64,000 bases of DNA from positions 1-64,000 of the forward strand of contig JADMLA020000019.1 of assembly GCA_015482705.2 (NCBI GenBank), written 5' to 3'. The stretch comes from Prosthecochloris sp. Lineage in GTDB: Bacteria > Bacteroidota > Chlorobiia > Chlorobiales > Chlorobiaceae. Under the pieces are notes generated by a model. It had not been told where the DNA came from. It searched no databases and was given only the letters and a program-made list of their open reading frames with translations. Below are positions 8,203 through 16,413 of the stretch, one piece after another. The first letter of the stretch is position 1. Each line of letters begins with the position of its first letter. The position numbers and the translations under genes were made by a program.

Positions 8203-9636
8203 ATGAATAACAGTAAAAAGGTGCTGCTGGTGTTTCTTGCCTCGGACAGCGGTGTCGACGGGGCCAGATCGCTTTTCGAAGAACAATCCAGTCATAAAGC
8301 TAAAGCATGGTTTGACAGAACGGTTCGCAACCTGATAAAACAGACACAGTTTGCCATCCCTCCACTGGCGCTCATGATTCTCGCCTCCATCGATGTCGAA
8401 GGCATCGAGCAAACCATATGCGACCTGCGTTTCGAAGATTTACCGCTCGATACTTCCTGGGACCTGATCGGGATAAGCGTTCAGACTGGTATGGCGTCGA
8501 AAGCGTTCAGCCTTGCCGACAGATTGAGAGCGAAAGGCTATACAGTCGCTCTTGGAGGAGCCCATGTAACCATGTTTCCCGAAGCCTGCAGCAAACATGC
8601 CGATATTTTGGTTCAGGGCGAAGCTGACGATACCTGGAAGACCGTTCTTGAAGATCTCAAAAACGGTACCACGCAAAAAAACTATGTTCCTGAAAATTTT
8701 CCCGATCTTTCACACAATCGCCCCATCAACTCCCGACTGCTCGATAAAAAACGGTATTTCACAACGAATATCATCCAAACCGGCAGAGGTTGCCCCTACA
8801 GTTGTGATTTCTGCAACGTTCATATTCTCAACGGCAACCGGCACCGAAGCAGGACCGTAAAGAGCATTGTCGATGAGGTTCGCCGCTTCAGCGAATACGA
8901 CAACAGGATATTTTTTTTCGTCGACGACTCCATCAACGCACACGAAGCATACGCACAGGAACTGTTCAGTCAGCTCATCCCGCTCGATATCACCTGGTTC
9001 GGACAGGCCACAACGATGCTCGGAAAACAACCCCGACTGCTTGAAACCTTCGCCCGATCAGGATGTCAGGCACTGCTCGTCGGCATTGAGAGCATCGAGC
9101 CAGAAAGCCGCGAGAGCCATAACAAAACACAGAACCGTTCCACGGAACTTGCGCAGGCAATCATCAATATCCGCAAGGCAGGCATCAGTCTGTACGGCAG
9201 CTTCATTTACGGACTGGACGGCGATACACTGGCGACTCCGGCAGCGATCATGGATTTCATACGCATGACCAAGCTGGACGTTCCCGGCATCAACATCCTG
9301 CGGCCAAATCCGGGAACAAGGGTTTTCGAACGTCTCAAACAGGAAGGCCGATTATTGTTCGACGCAGATGATCTTTCCGCCTATCGCTACACGTTCGGAC
9401 AGGAGATGCTCTACATGCCGAAGCACATAACGCTCCCAGATTTTGTTGAAAGCTATTCGAAACTGACAGCTGACATCTTTACGGTTAAAAACTCTTTTTT
9501 ACGAGGCGTTTCCGCTCCGAGTGCAAAAGCCGCGGTACTGCTGTTCAATCTCTTTTATACACACTTATACGCTCTTTCACGCCATGACCTGAAAAAACAG
9601 ATAAACCTCTCGCTATCAGGCAGCGCAACACCTTGA
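8203..9636 (+). CDS. B12-binding-domain radical SAM protein (BchE/class B-like)
   Basis: A 477-residue radical SAM protein with an N-terminal cobalamin-binding-like domain (about residues 5-150, including TVALGGAHVTMFPEA) and a radical SAM core with C197, C201 and C204 in TGRGCPYSCDFCNVH. Residues after the cluster (RHRSRTVKSIVDEV) match the BchE/class B methylase type. Green sulfur bacteria use such enzymes for bacteriochlorophyll tailoring (BchQ, BchR) and ring-E formation (BchE). I cannot assign one of these from the sequence alone, and a hopanoid or lipid methylase is also possible. It is tightly linked to the upstream TPR gene (5 bases) and precedes the c-type cytochromes. Confidence 0.82.
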   Translation: MNNSKKVLLVFLASDSGVDGARSLFEEQSSHKAKAWFDRTVRNLIKQTQFAIPPLALMILASIDVEGIEQTICDLRFEDLPLDTSWDLIGISVQTGMASKAFSLADRLRAKGYTVALGGAHVTMFPEACSKHADILVQGEADDTWKTVLEDLKNGTTQKNYVPENFPDLSHNRPINSRLLDKKRYFTTNIIQTGRGCPYSCDFCNVHILNGNRHRSRTVKSIVDEVRRFSEYDNRIFFFVDDSINAHEAYAQELFSQLIPLDITWFGQATTMLGKQPRLLETFARSGCQALLVGIESIEPESRESHNKTQNRSTELAQAIINIRKAGISLYGSFIYGLDGDTLATPAAIMDFIRMTKLDVPGINILRPNPGTRVFERLKQEGRLLFDADDLSAYRYTFGQEMLYMPKHITLPDFVESYSKLTADIFTVKNSFLRGVSAPSAKAAVLLFNLFYTHLYALSRHDLKKQINLSLSGSATP

Positions 9637-9765
9637 CAAAAGCGGCTTCTGAACTTTTTTCAGTTAAGATATGGATGATTTTATCGCTAACTTTTGTATT
9701 TTTCCTACCTGTTTTCAAAAAAACATATCAGCACACTTATATCATTACGAACGAAGGAGAACAAC

Positions 9766-10149
9766 ATGAAAAAAATCCTACCGGTAGCGGCACTCTGCAG
9801 CATTTTCTTCATCGGTTGCGGCGGCGCACAGGAACCCTCGGCAGAGGCACCTGCTGAAGGCGGAGCAGCAAGCGAGCTTGTCAGCGGTTATGATCTTGCA
9901 AACGGTAAAGAGATCTATGAAGCAAACTGCGCAAGCTGTCATGCTGAAGGCGTACTCAGCTCACCGAAAACAGGCGATGCTTCCGCATGGAGTGCACGCA
10001 TCGAACAAGGCATGGACACTTTGATCAAAAAATCGATCGAGGGTTACGTTGCTGAAGGCAGCATGCCGGCAAAAGGCGGCAATGACGCTCTTAGCGATGA
10101 AGAAGTTGCCAATGCTGTTGCCTACATGGTAAACGAAAGCGCTAACTAA
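9766..10149 (+). CDS. Small mono-heme cytochrome c lipoprotein (c-555-like)
   Basis: A 127-residue class I cytochrome c. The signal peptide ends in a lipobox (FFIGC, C18), suggesting a lipid-anchored form, followed by an Ala/Glu/Pro-rich linker. Heme attachment is CASCH (C55, C58, H59) and the likely Met ligand is M100 in EGSMPAKGG. The start at 9766 has a good Shine-Dalgarno (AAGGAG); an upstream in-frame ATG at 9694 would add a poor N-terminus. It is paralogous to the next gene. In green sulfur bacteria such cytochromes carry electrons to the reaction centre. A terminator follows. Confidence 0.88.
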   Translation: MKKILPVAALCSIFFIGCGGAQEPSAEAPAEGGAASELVSGYDLANGKEIYEANCASCHAEGVLSSPKTGDASAWSARIEQGMDTLIKKSIEGYVAEGSMPAKGGNDALSDEEVANAVAYMVNESAN

Positions 10150-10168
10150 GCGTTTTCTCGATATATCA

Positions 10169-10201
10169 CTATAGCGGGCGTAGAAAACGCCCGTTTTTTT
10201 A
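10169..10201 (+). terminator. Rho-independent terminator after first cytochrome c
   Basis: A stem of GCGGGCGT pairing with AACGCCCG around a short loop is followed by a run of seven T. It lies 20 bases after the cytochrome stop and would separate its transcript from the downstream paralogue. Confidence 0.85.
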
Positions 10202-10237
10202 TTTTTTCAACCCCCCAACGTTGTCAAGGAGAAAAAC

Positions 10238-10594
10238 ATGAGACGACTGATTTCCGCTCTCACCCTTTGCGCAGCTGCTGTGCTTTCTTTCGGCTTGGAT
10301 GCACATGCCGGAGTTACCGCTGAAGATTTGGCCAAATACGACCTAGCGAACGGTAAATCCGTCTATGATGCAAGCTGTGCCGCCTGTCATGCAAACGGAA
10401 TTCTGCAGGCGCCGAAGACCGGTGACAAAGCAAGCTGGACAGCACGTCTTGGACAGGGAATGGAGACACTTGTACAAAAATCGATCAACGGCTATACCGC
10501 TGAAGGCAGCATGCCGGCAAGGGGCGGCAACGCAGACCTCACCGACAAGCAAGTTGGCGATGCTGTCGCCTTTATGGTCAAGCAGGTTCTCTGA
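10238..10594 (+). CDS. Soluble mono-heme cytochrome c-555 type
   Basis: A 118-residue exported cytochrome: signal peptide residues 1-24 (ending DAHAG), heme motif CAACH (C47, C50, H51) and axial Met M92 in EGSMPARGG. It closely parallels the preceding lipoprotein cytochrome (shared DLANGK, APKTGD/SPKTGD, GYTAEGSMPA/GYVAEGSMPA segments) but lacks the lipobox, so it should be free in the periplasm. Shine-Dalgarno AAGGAG precedes ATG. This is the arrangement expected for c-555, a periplasmic electron shuttle of green sulfur bacteria. The reading as a duplication is well supported; its electron partner is inferred. Confidence 0.9.
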   Translation: MRRLISALTLCAAAVLSFGLDAHAGVTAEDLAKYDLANGKSVYDASCAACHANGILQAPKTGDKASWTARLGQGMETLVQKSINGYTAEGSMPARGGNADLTDKQVGDAVAFMVKQVL

Positions 10595-10619
10595 ACCAAG
10601 GGGGCTCTTTCAAACGCTT

Positions 10620-10662
10620 TTGAAAAAAGCGGGCGTGCCAGGAGGCTGCCCGCTTTTTTTAT
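10620..10662 (+). terminator. Terminator after cytochrome c-555 gene
   Basis: A stem with arms AAAAGCGGGC and GCCCGCTTTT and a run of seven T lies 26 bases past the stop codon. The A-rich 5' side means it could also terminate the converging radical SAM transcript that ends at 10686. Confidence 0.85.
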
Positions 10663-10685
10663 TCATCCCGGCTCACCCTCAGCAA

Positions 10686-12107
10686 TCACGCTGGAGAAGA
10701 AAGTGCCAGATCAAACACCGTCTCGACGCTGTTTTCCCAGTTGTCTTCAAGAAAATCATCCGCCTTTCCGTCGGCGATCAACCGCATGGCGTAACGCACC
10801 TGTTTTTCATACAGTTCACAAAATGCTCCCGGACTCCGCATGGTTCCATGCAGACTGTATGCTTCAGCAGGGCAGGGTGATCCGCAAAAATGACGAATCG
10901 CACAACGGTTGCAGGGATCGATATCTTCGACTTTTCTTCCGGTTACTTTCCGGAAAGAGGTTTTTTCAAGCACATCGTCGATATCCTCATGAAACACACT
11001 ACCTCCGTTGAACTCCGGAAGTCCGACAAACTCGCTGCAGGGAAAAAGATCACCTTTCGCCGACAGGGCGACAAAACAACGTCCTCCTCCACAGGGTGAA
11101 ATATCGCACATCAGCTTTCTTGCCGTCGGAGCAAGAACGGCAAGCAGAATATTGGCGAAATTAGCGACCACCAGTTTCCTGCCTGTCTCACGGTACAGCT
11201 CATGGGTGCGATCGAGCGCTTGCAGATAATATTTCGCCACTGCTGCATCATCCGGTTTCATCATATGCCCGCCAACTCTGGTACATCGCACAGGGTTGAG
11301 CATGCATACCGGAACTTCCATGGCATGGAAGAAATCGACCATATCGACCAACGCCGCCATATTTTCTTTCGTCACGGTACAAATGACACTATATCTGTCA
11401 TATCCCTTGACAAGCTCTATCGCCTGAACAACGGTATCATAGATGCCATCACCCAACCAGGTTTTTCGAGTTCTCGAAGCAAGCACCGCTTCGGGAGCGT
11501 CGAGGGAAAATCCAATACCCACTCCTCTCGACATCAGAAAATCAGCCGATTCCCTGTCAAGCAACGTTCCGTTCGTTTGCACCCCAAACCGGAAATCATC
11601 GCCAAAATAGTCGATGGCGGCAAAAACCGCTTCACGATTCAGCATCGGCTCGGACCCGTGAAAAATCACCTCCGGCTTGTAATCCTCAGGCGTGTTCCTC
11701 CTGAAATACCGTTTCATACGTTCCAATGCACCGATCAAAACCTCTTTCGGCATATCGCGGCCATCCTTACGCATCTCCCCGGGAATGTAACAGTACGAAC
11801 AGTCGAGGTTACAGCGCTCGGTAGGATTAACGTAAACCGCGGAAGGTTTTTGCCCAAAGCGCAGAGCGTTCATCTCATGTGCAAACGTCTCCGCTTTCCT
11901 GTAATATTCCCGATACAACGGATGACCGTCAGTAAACACTCCGGCCAATTCAGATTTGTCAACAAGAGCCCAGAACGCTGTATCGGGAGACACCACAGCC
12001 GTAAACACGGGGTGATCGATGTCCACCGGATAGAGCGCGATTCCATTACCGGAATTAGCCCATCTGCCTTGCGACGATGCAGCTGTTTTTATATCTCCTC
12101 TCTTCAT
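10686..12107 (-). CDS. cbpB: SPASM radical SAM peptide maturase (CbpB-like)
   Basis: A 473-residue radical SAM enzyme. A non-catalytic N-terminal region (1-85) precedes the [4Fe-4S] motif C99-x3-C103-x2-C106 (RCNLDCSYCYIPG). The C-terminal SPASM region has two cysteine clusters (CDISPCGGGRC with FPCSEF, then CNRCAIRHFCGSPC). SPASM enzymes mostly modify ribosomal peptides. The gene overlaps by four bases (ATGA) a 47-codon gene that is an obvious peptide substrate, and both lie behind a cobalamin riboswitch and terminator. This matches my recollection of the CbpA/CbpB families; the symbol is given on that basis and was not checked. The modification chemistry is unknown. Confidence 0.85.
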   Translation of the reverse strand: MKRGDIKTAASSQGRWANSGNGIALYPVDIDHPVFTAVVSPDTAFWALVDKSELAGVFTDGHPLYREYYRKAETFAHEMNALRFGQKPSAVYVNPTERCNLDCSYCYIPGEMRKDGRDMPKEVLIGALERMKRYFRRNTPEDYKPEVIFHGSEPMLNREAVFAAIDYFGDDFRFGVQTNGTLLDRESADFLMSRGVGIGFSLDAPEAVLASRTRKTWLGDGIYDTVVQAIELVKGYDRYSVICTVTKENMAALVDMVDFFHAMEVPVCMLNPVRCTRVGGHMMKPDDAAVAKYYLQALDRTHELYRETGRKLVVANFANILLAVLAPTARKLMCDISPCGGGRCFVALSAKGDLFPCSEFVGLPEFNGGSVFHEDIDDVLEKTSFRKVTGRKVEDIDPCNRCAIRHFCGSPCPAEAYSLHGTMRSPGAFCELYEKQVRYAMRLIADGKADDFLEDNWENSVETVFDLALSSPA

Positions 12108-12247
12108 GCTTTTTTCCCGTGCTCCTTTTTCTCAGAGGGTTTCTCGATCAAAATGTAGTGGGAAAGGCCGGTACCTTTCGCGCTGCTGCGCTTACGCCTG
12201 GCAATGATGACCGTCTTGTTCTTCTGTGTCGTTTGATGCTGTTTCAT
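12104..12247 (-). CDS. cbpA: Putative modified-peptide precursor (CbpA-like), 47 residues
   Basis: A 47-codon gene found by reading the minus strand between the terminator and cbpB. It has a strong Shine-Dalgarno (AAGGAG) and its stop overlaps the cbpB start as ATGA. The peptide begins MKQHQTTQKNKTVIIARRK, has a central KGTGLSHYILIEKP (residues 24-37) and ends KKEHGKKA. It is highly basic and has no cysteine, so thioether (sactipeptide-type) chemistry needing Cys is excluded; His30, Tyr31, Ser and Thr are available for modification. No signal peptide. Its substrate role is inferred from the overlap with cbpB and shared riboswitch control. Confidence 0.8.
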   Translation of the reverse strand: MKQHQTTQKNKTVIIARRKRSSAKGTGLSHYILIEKPSEKKEHGKKA

Positions 12248-12275
12248 TGTCGCTCTCCTTTTTTGTTAAAAAAGA

Positions 12276-12321
12276 AAAAGGGCTTCGTTCCACCTTACTG
12301 AAGATGGAGCGAAGCCCTTTA
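12276..12321 (-). terminator. Riboswitch-linked intrinsic terminator before cbpA
   Basis: On the minus strand AAAGGGCTTCG (with TCCA) pairs with TGGA and CGAAGCCCTTT around a loop of about 12 bases and is followed by TTTTTC. It lies between the cobalamin aptamer and the cbpA ribosome-binding site, so it is the likely expression platform for transcriptional control. Confidence 0.88.
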
Positions 12322-12351
12322 CCATCGGATTTCGTGCTCTATGTCATTGTC

Positions 12352-12510
12352 ATGTAACAGGTCTTCTGACTTTCGGATCATCCTTAGCCTGCAAGCCTTC
12401 CCATCCCGATAGTTCGGAACAGTGACCACCCTCTTTCAGGTCTCGTGCAGGTTCAGTCCCCGATTACAGCGGCGGGACCGCCACGGATTTTCACCGTGTT
12501 CCGGAATGTT
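12352..12510 (-). promoter_or_regulatory. Cobalamin riboswitch
   Basis: On the minus strand the aptamer shows recognisable conserved pieces in order: GGTGAAAATCCGTGGCGG, CCCGCCGCTGTAATCGGGG, GGTCACTG, GGGATGGGAAGGC, then GATGATCCGAAAGTCAGAAGACC. These are the core motifs of the AdoCbl/B12 riboswitch (B12 box included). It is followed by an intrinsic terminator and then cbpA-cbpB, so cobalamin should repress this peptide-maturase unit by premature termination. Boundaries are approximate. Upstream is the 3' end of a BASS transporter gene. Confidence 0.93.
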
Positions 12511-12591
12511 ACAAAACAATCAGCCGTGACGCACGTTCACAGCTCTTTCAAAAAATGTACTGTTTGCAAGACAATTTCACAACCCTTGACC

Positions 12592-13503
12592 TCAGCGCTT
12601 TCCCTTTTCCCTCGTCCAGTACCTGGCAAGCATAATGCCTGACAGGTTATGCCACAGGCTGAAAAGCGCTCCCGGTAAAGCGCTCAGCGGCTGAAAGAAC
12701 TGATTGGCAAGTGCCACACCAAGCCCGGAATTCTGCATTCCGATCTCGACAGCGGCCGTCCGGCGGTCTACACGGCTGCAGGACAACAGCTTCGCCGCCC
12801 CGTACCCTGCCGCGAGACCGAGCAGGTTATGCATCATGACGGCTGCTGCCACCACGAGAGGCAAGCTCAAAACCTTGTCTGCATTCAGAGCCATAACACA
12901 GGCAATGATCAACGTGATCGATACAACCGACACTCCCGGCAGAATATCACTGTATCGGGTAACAATGCCCGAAAAAAAATGCCTCACCACCAACCCTGCA
13001 GCGAGGGGGATGGCAACAATCTGAAAAACCGATAGAAACAGTGCCATAAAGGAAATGTCGACCGATCTGTTCAAGAGCAGAAAAATTATCCCGGGAGTAA
13101 GCAGCGGTGCAAGCACTGTTGAAAACATGGTCATGGTTACAGAAAGTGCTACATTGCCTCTGGCAAGATAGACGATGACATTGGATGCGGTTCCTCCAGG
13201 ACAGCTACCGACAAGCACCATGCCGATCATGACCTCCTCAGGCAGTGACAGCAGGCGGCTGATGATCACACCAAGTCCCGGCATGAGGGTGAACTGCAAC
13301 AGCGCCACAAGGAAAACAACGCGCCTTTTTTCCCAGACATCCTTGAAATCATGGAGCCGGATCGTCGTTCCCATTCCGAACATGATGAGTCCGAGCAAGA
13401 ATGGTATCAACGGCTTGACCCAGAGAAACGAAACAGGTAGAACCAGAGCAATGACCGATGCCGACAGTGCAATGGTAAGAAAATGGCGGTTCACTATGTT
13501 CAT
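12592..13503 (-). CDS. Bile acid:sodium symporter (BASS) family transporter
   Basis: About 303 residues with some nine hydrophobic segments. The family signature VLVGSCPGGTASNVIVYLARG and the later VEIGMQNSGLGVALANQFF are both present. BASS proteins are Na+-coupled organic anion symporters with varied substrates (bile acids in animals; pantothenate, pyruvate or ketopantoate in plants and bacteria), so substrate is not predictable. The frame is open for another 88 codons upstream, but the chosen ATG (13503) gives normal length. It lies directly upstream of the cobalamin riboswitch on the same strand; a functional link with cbpAB is possible but unproven. Confidence 0.88.
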   Translation of the reverse strand: MNIVNRHFLTIALSASVIALVLPVSFLWVKPLIPFLLGLIMFGMGTTIRLHDFKDVWEKRRVVFLVALLQFTLMPGLGVIISRLLSLPEEVMIGMVLVGSCPGGTASNVIVYLARGNVALSVTMTMFSTVLAPLLTPGIIFLLLNRSVDISFMALFLSVFQIVAIPLAAGLVVRHFFSGIVTRYSDILPGVSVVSITLIIACVMALNADKVLSLPLVVAAAVMMHNLLGLAAGYGAAKLLSCSRVDRRTAAVEIGMQNSGLGVALANQFFQPLSALPGALFSLWHNLSGIMLARYWTREKGKR

Positions 13504-13670
13504 AAACCCATTTTTGGTAGTGGAAATCCGGGATATGACAAGATTGTACAATGTAGTATCCTGCATGAAATAATACGCCCTGAAAAACCATACTATCGCC
13601 GGTGGGTAAATCCCCGAGCCATTCGTATCTTCTTTTTGCAAAGACGCCAAACGCAATGAAAACGATATAT

Positions 13671-13925
13671 ATGCAGGAGATTGAATATATAGGGTATGCT
13701 GCCGGGTTTTTAACCACTCTCGCCTTTCTCCCTCAGGCATTGAAGGTCTTCCGCTCAAAAAAAACACGGGACATCAGCCTGCTATGGGCGCTCTTCATGG
13801 CTACCGGTGTTTTTCTCTGGTTTTGCTACGGCTACGCGAACCACAGTCTGCCGATGATGATTGCAAACGGCATAACCTTTCTGCTCATATTGGTGATCCT
13901 TGTTTTTAAACTGCGCTTCAAATAA
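13671..13925 (+). CDS. SemiSWEET (PQ-loop) small transporter
   Basis: An 84-residue, three-helix protein. The first helix ends with the PQ-loop signature FLPQALKVFRSKKTRDIS, matching bacterial SemiSWEET proteins of 85-95 residues, which work as dimers for sugar transport. The ATG at 13671 gives a canonical N-terminus; an ATG five codons upstream (13656) is equally possible. It is divergent from the BASS gene, and proC begins 13 bases after its stop. Family assignment is good; substrate unknown. Confidence 0.85.
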   Translation: MQEIEYIGYAAGFLTTLAFLPQALKVFRSKKTRDISLLWALFMATGVFLWFCYGYANHSLPMMIANGITFLLILVILVFKLRFK

Positions 13926-13938
13926 ATCGAACAAGAGC

Positions 13939-14739
13939 ATGCATACAACGACAATCGGTTTTATCGGAACCGGAAGAATCGCAAAAGCCCTCATAGCAGG
14001 ACTCGTGCGTGACAGGAACAATGAAATTTCAGGATACGACAAAGATCCGGCCGTTGCCGATGGGGTCTGCAAGGAGTTCGGCATCACCCGGAAAAACTCC
14101 ATGGGCGAGCTTGCAGAGTCGGTCGACTGCATCATTCTCGCTGTAAAACCCTACCAGATAGAAACCGTACTCGAAGAGCTTCGCTGCGAGCTCAGGCCGG
14201 ACCAGCTTCTCATAAGTGTCGCTGCCGGTATTACCTCGGAGTTCATTAGAGCACGATCTCTCGAGAATATGCATGTCATCCGTGTGATGCCGAATACTCC
14301 GGCATTCGTGGGAGAAGGCATGACGGTGATCAGCAGGGGAAAATGCGCAACCGATGAAGATCTCGCTCAGGCGAAAAAAATTTTCAGTGCAATCGGCAAG
14401 GTAACGGTACTCGATGAAATACATATGGATGCCGCCACTGCCGTCTCGGGCAGCGGTCCCGCTTACATGTTTCTCATCATCGACGCACTGGCCGAAGGGG
14501 GGAAACAATGCGGTCTTTCAGACGATGAAGCCGTAACCCTCAGTGCACAAACCATGCTCGGAGCTGCAAAACTGGTGCTCGAAAGCCAAAAAAAACCTGC
14601 GGCACTCATCAAAGACGTTACCACACCGGGCGGAACAACCGAGGCCGGGCTGCACCAGATGGAAGCCCACAATGTCCGGCAAGCAATGATCGATACCGTA
14701 ACAGCAGCTGCACAACGGTCGGTTGAACTGAAACAATAG
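13939..14739 (+). CDS. proC: Pyrroline-5-carboxylate reductase
   Basis: A 266-residue NAD(P)H-dependent enzyme for the last step of proline synthesis. Rossmann motif IGFIGTGRIAKALIAGL is at the N-terminus, VIRVMPNTPAFVGEGMT in the middle, and the C-terminal signature SGSGPAYMFLIIDALAEGG with DVTTPGGTTEAGLHQME is complete. The start at 13939 removes 13 unconserved codons from the open frame. It lies between the SemiSWEET gene and a BatD-like gene that begins 9 bases after its stop. Confidence 0.96.
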   Translation: MHTTTIGFIGTGRIAKALIAGLVRDRNNEISGYDKDPAVADGVCKEFGITRKNSMGELAESVDCIILAVKPYQIETVLEELRCELRPDQLLISVAAGITSEFIRARSLENMHVIRVMPNTPAFVGEGMTVISRGKCATDEDLAQAKKIFSAIGKVTVLDEIHMDAATAVSGSGPAYMFLIIDALAEGGKQCGLSDDEAVTLSAQTMLGAAKLVLESQKKPAALIKDVTTPGGTTEAGLHQMEAHNVRQAMIDTVTAAAQRSVELKQ

Positions 14740-14748
14740 CCTGAAACC

Positions 14749-16056
14749 GTGAAACCGCTGGTATACAGGAGGCTCATTCCGCTGCTGCTGCTTTTCGCCA
14801 CCCCTGCCATCAGCAGCTCTGCAGCCGGCCCTACTGACAACGAGAAAAATGAGCTGTTCCTCACCGCACATATCAGCAACGACAAACCGTTCACCGGAGA
14901 AGCGGTAGAGCTTACCTATACACTCAGTTTCACAGGAATCGCTCCGAAAATCCTGGACACCGCCGAACCCTCACAGGAAGGAATATGGGTTGAAGAAACT
15001 GCTTTGGGGAAACTGATCCCCAGCAGACCGCAGCGCATCGGGGAAACACTCTACAGAAACGCCGTCATCAAACAGATGACGCTTGTTCCTCTTCAAGCCG
15101 GCAGATTCAGCATATCCGGATACAGTGTTTTGTGCATCATCCCGAAAAGCATTTCATTCGACTCCTCTCCGGAACCGGATGACTCTCTCGCTCTTACGGC
15201 TCCTGAAGTTACCATAGCTGTCAATCCCCTTCCTGAACCGAAACCTTCGGGTTTCAGCGGGGCCGTGGGAATACTCGATGCCACTGCTTCAGCAGACAGG
15301 GACACCATCCAAGCCGGCAATACGCTGCGGTTAACGGGCACCCTGACCGGTACGGGAAATTTCAAGACTTTTCCGACTCTTCCATGGTCACTGCCCGAAG
15401 AATTTTCCGTGCTTGAAACGATAACCGACCCGATGAGCGTCGACTCACCTGAACGCTCGAGGAAAACAATTGTTCTGAAAGCCGATAAACCCGGCAGTTT
15501 CACGTTTTCTCCGCTCTCCTTCACGTCGTTCGATCCCGAAAGAAAAACCTATGCTGCTGTAGAATCGAACGAGATCACCCTGACCATCTTGCCTGAAACC
15601 GGTGAAAACGCTGAGGAAACACCTGACGCTGTAACGGCAATCGCTGATGAAAAAAGCTCTGAAAGAAACGTCCCTGCCGCTTTCCTACAACTACTCTTGG
15701 CCCTCTCTTTCATACTTGTTGCTGCCTTACTCTATCTTCTGCTGAAAAAGCGCTCCATCATCGGCAAAAGTAACCCGAAACCCGCTCTTTCGCTACAGGA
15801 GCTTCAGGAACAACTTTCCAGGATACTCAAGCAGAGTTGCGATTTCGACGTTCAGGGTCTTACAAGAAAGGAGCTGAAACAGGCAATGAAAAACCAGGGA
15901 ATCGAGGGTGCTTTTTTGGAAAAGCTGCTTGTTTTACTCGATGAATTCGACAGGCTGGAGTTCGCACCGGGCGAACCCGATGCAGAAGAACTCGAAAATC
16001 TCCGGCAGATGTGCACTACCCTTTCAACTATCGCATGCTCCCGACCTTCCAGATAG
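14749..16056 (+). CDS. BatD-like (oxygen tolerance) membrane-anchored protein
   Basis: A 435-residue protein starting at GTG. It has a signal peptide (residues 1-26), two successive beta-sandwich regions with BatD-type phrases (VELTYTLSFTG, then AGNTLRLTGTLTGTGNFKTF and FTFSPLSFTSFDP), a membrane helix near residues 307-328 and a cytoplasmic helical tail. BatD partners MoxR and VWA proteins at the cell envelope. It is probably functionally linked with the minus-strand MoxR/DUF58 unit 10 kb away and with the TPR protein at 7.5 kb. Its 3' end overlaps the convergent moaE by 29 bases. Confidence 0.78.
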   Translation: MKPLVYRRLIPLLLLFATPAISSSAAGPTDNEKNELFLTAHISNDKPFTGEAVELTYTLSFTGIAPKILDTAEPSQEGIWVEETALGKLIPSRPQRIGETLYRNAVIKQMTLVPLQAGRFSISGYSVLCIIPKSISFDSSPEPDDSLALTAPEVTIAVNPLPEPKPSGFSGAVGILDATASADRDTIQAGNTLRLTGTLTGTGNFKTFPTLPWSLPEEFSVLETITDPMSVDSPERSRKTIVLKADKPGSFTFSPLSFTSFDPERKTYAAVESNEITLTILPETGENAEETPDAVTAIADEKSSERNVPAAFLQLLLALSFILVAALLYLLLKKRSIIGKSNPKPALSLQELQEQLSRILKQSCDFDVQGLTRKELKQAMKNQGIEGAFLEKLLVLLDEFDRLEFAPGEPDAEELENLRQMCTTLSTIACSRPSR

Positions 16057-16411
16057 GAACGGTTTTCTTGAGTTCATCCATGAACCAGCTCATGGCGTCG
16101 AATGCTTCATGGCGATGTACAGAGCGAATCAATACGACAATCGCCGCTTCTCCTACCGGAATGGTTCCTATACGGTGAACGCAGTGGAGATCGATGACAC
16201 CGAACCTTTCAACGGCCTCGCTGCCTATTCTTTCAAGTTCTTTCTGCGCCATCCCTTCATACTGCTCATACACAAGCGCCCCGATCTTCTCATCCTTTTC
16301 ACTATCCCGAACCTGTCCGTTAAAAATCAGCTCGGCTCCAACCCGAGCATCAGGCTCGAGACCGAAGTTCCAGTCGTCGATTCGCTTTCCGCTTATGCTT
16401 ACCGATACCAT
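16028..16411 (-). CDS. moaE: Molybdopterin synthase catalytic subunit MoaE
   Basis: A 127-residue MoaE. It inserts sulfur from MoaD thiocarboxylate into precursor Z (cPMP) to make molybdopterin. Recognisable motifs are GAELIFNGQVRDSEKD (atypical variant of GAxxxFxGxVR), LVYEQYEGMAQKELERI, VHRIGTIPVGEAAIVV and SVHRHEAFDAMSWFMDELK, with the K-T-VPIWK end. It is slightly short compared with E. coli MoaE (150 residues). Last gene of the moa operon; moaD ends 2 bases upstream. Confidence 0.93.
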   Translation of the reverse strand: MVSVSISGKRIDDWNFGLEPDARVGAELIFNGQVRDSEKDEKIGALVYEQYEGMAQKELERIGSEAVERFGVIDLHCVHRIGTIPVGEAAIVVLIRSVHRHEAFDAMSWFMDELKKTVPIWKVGSMR

Positions 16412-16413
16412 GA

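Noticed and set aside
11202..12158. 318-codon open frame on the plus strand
   Set aside because: Antisense to cbpB, whose radical SAM and SPASM motifs are unmistakable; the antisense translation has no family features.
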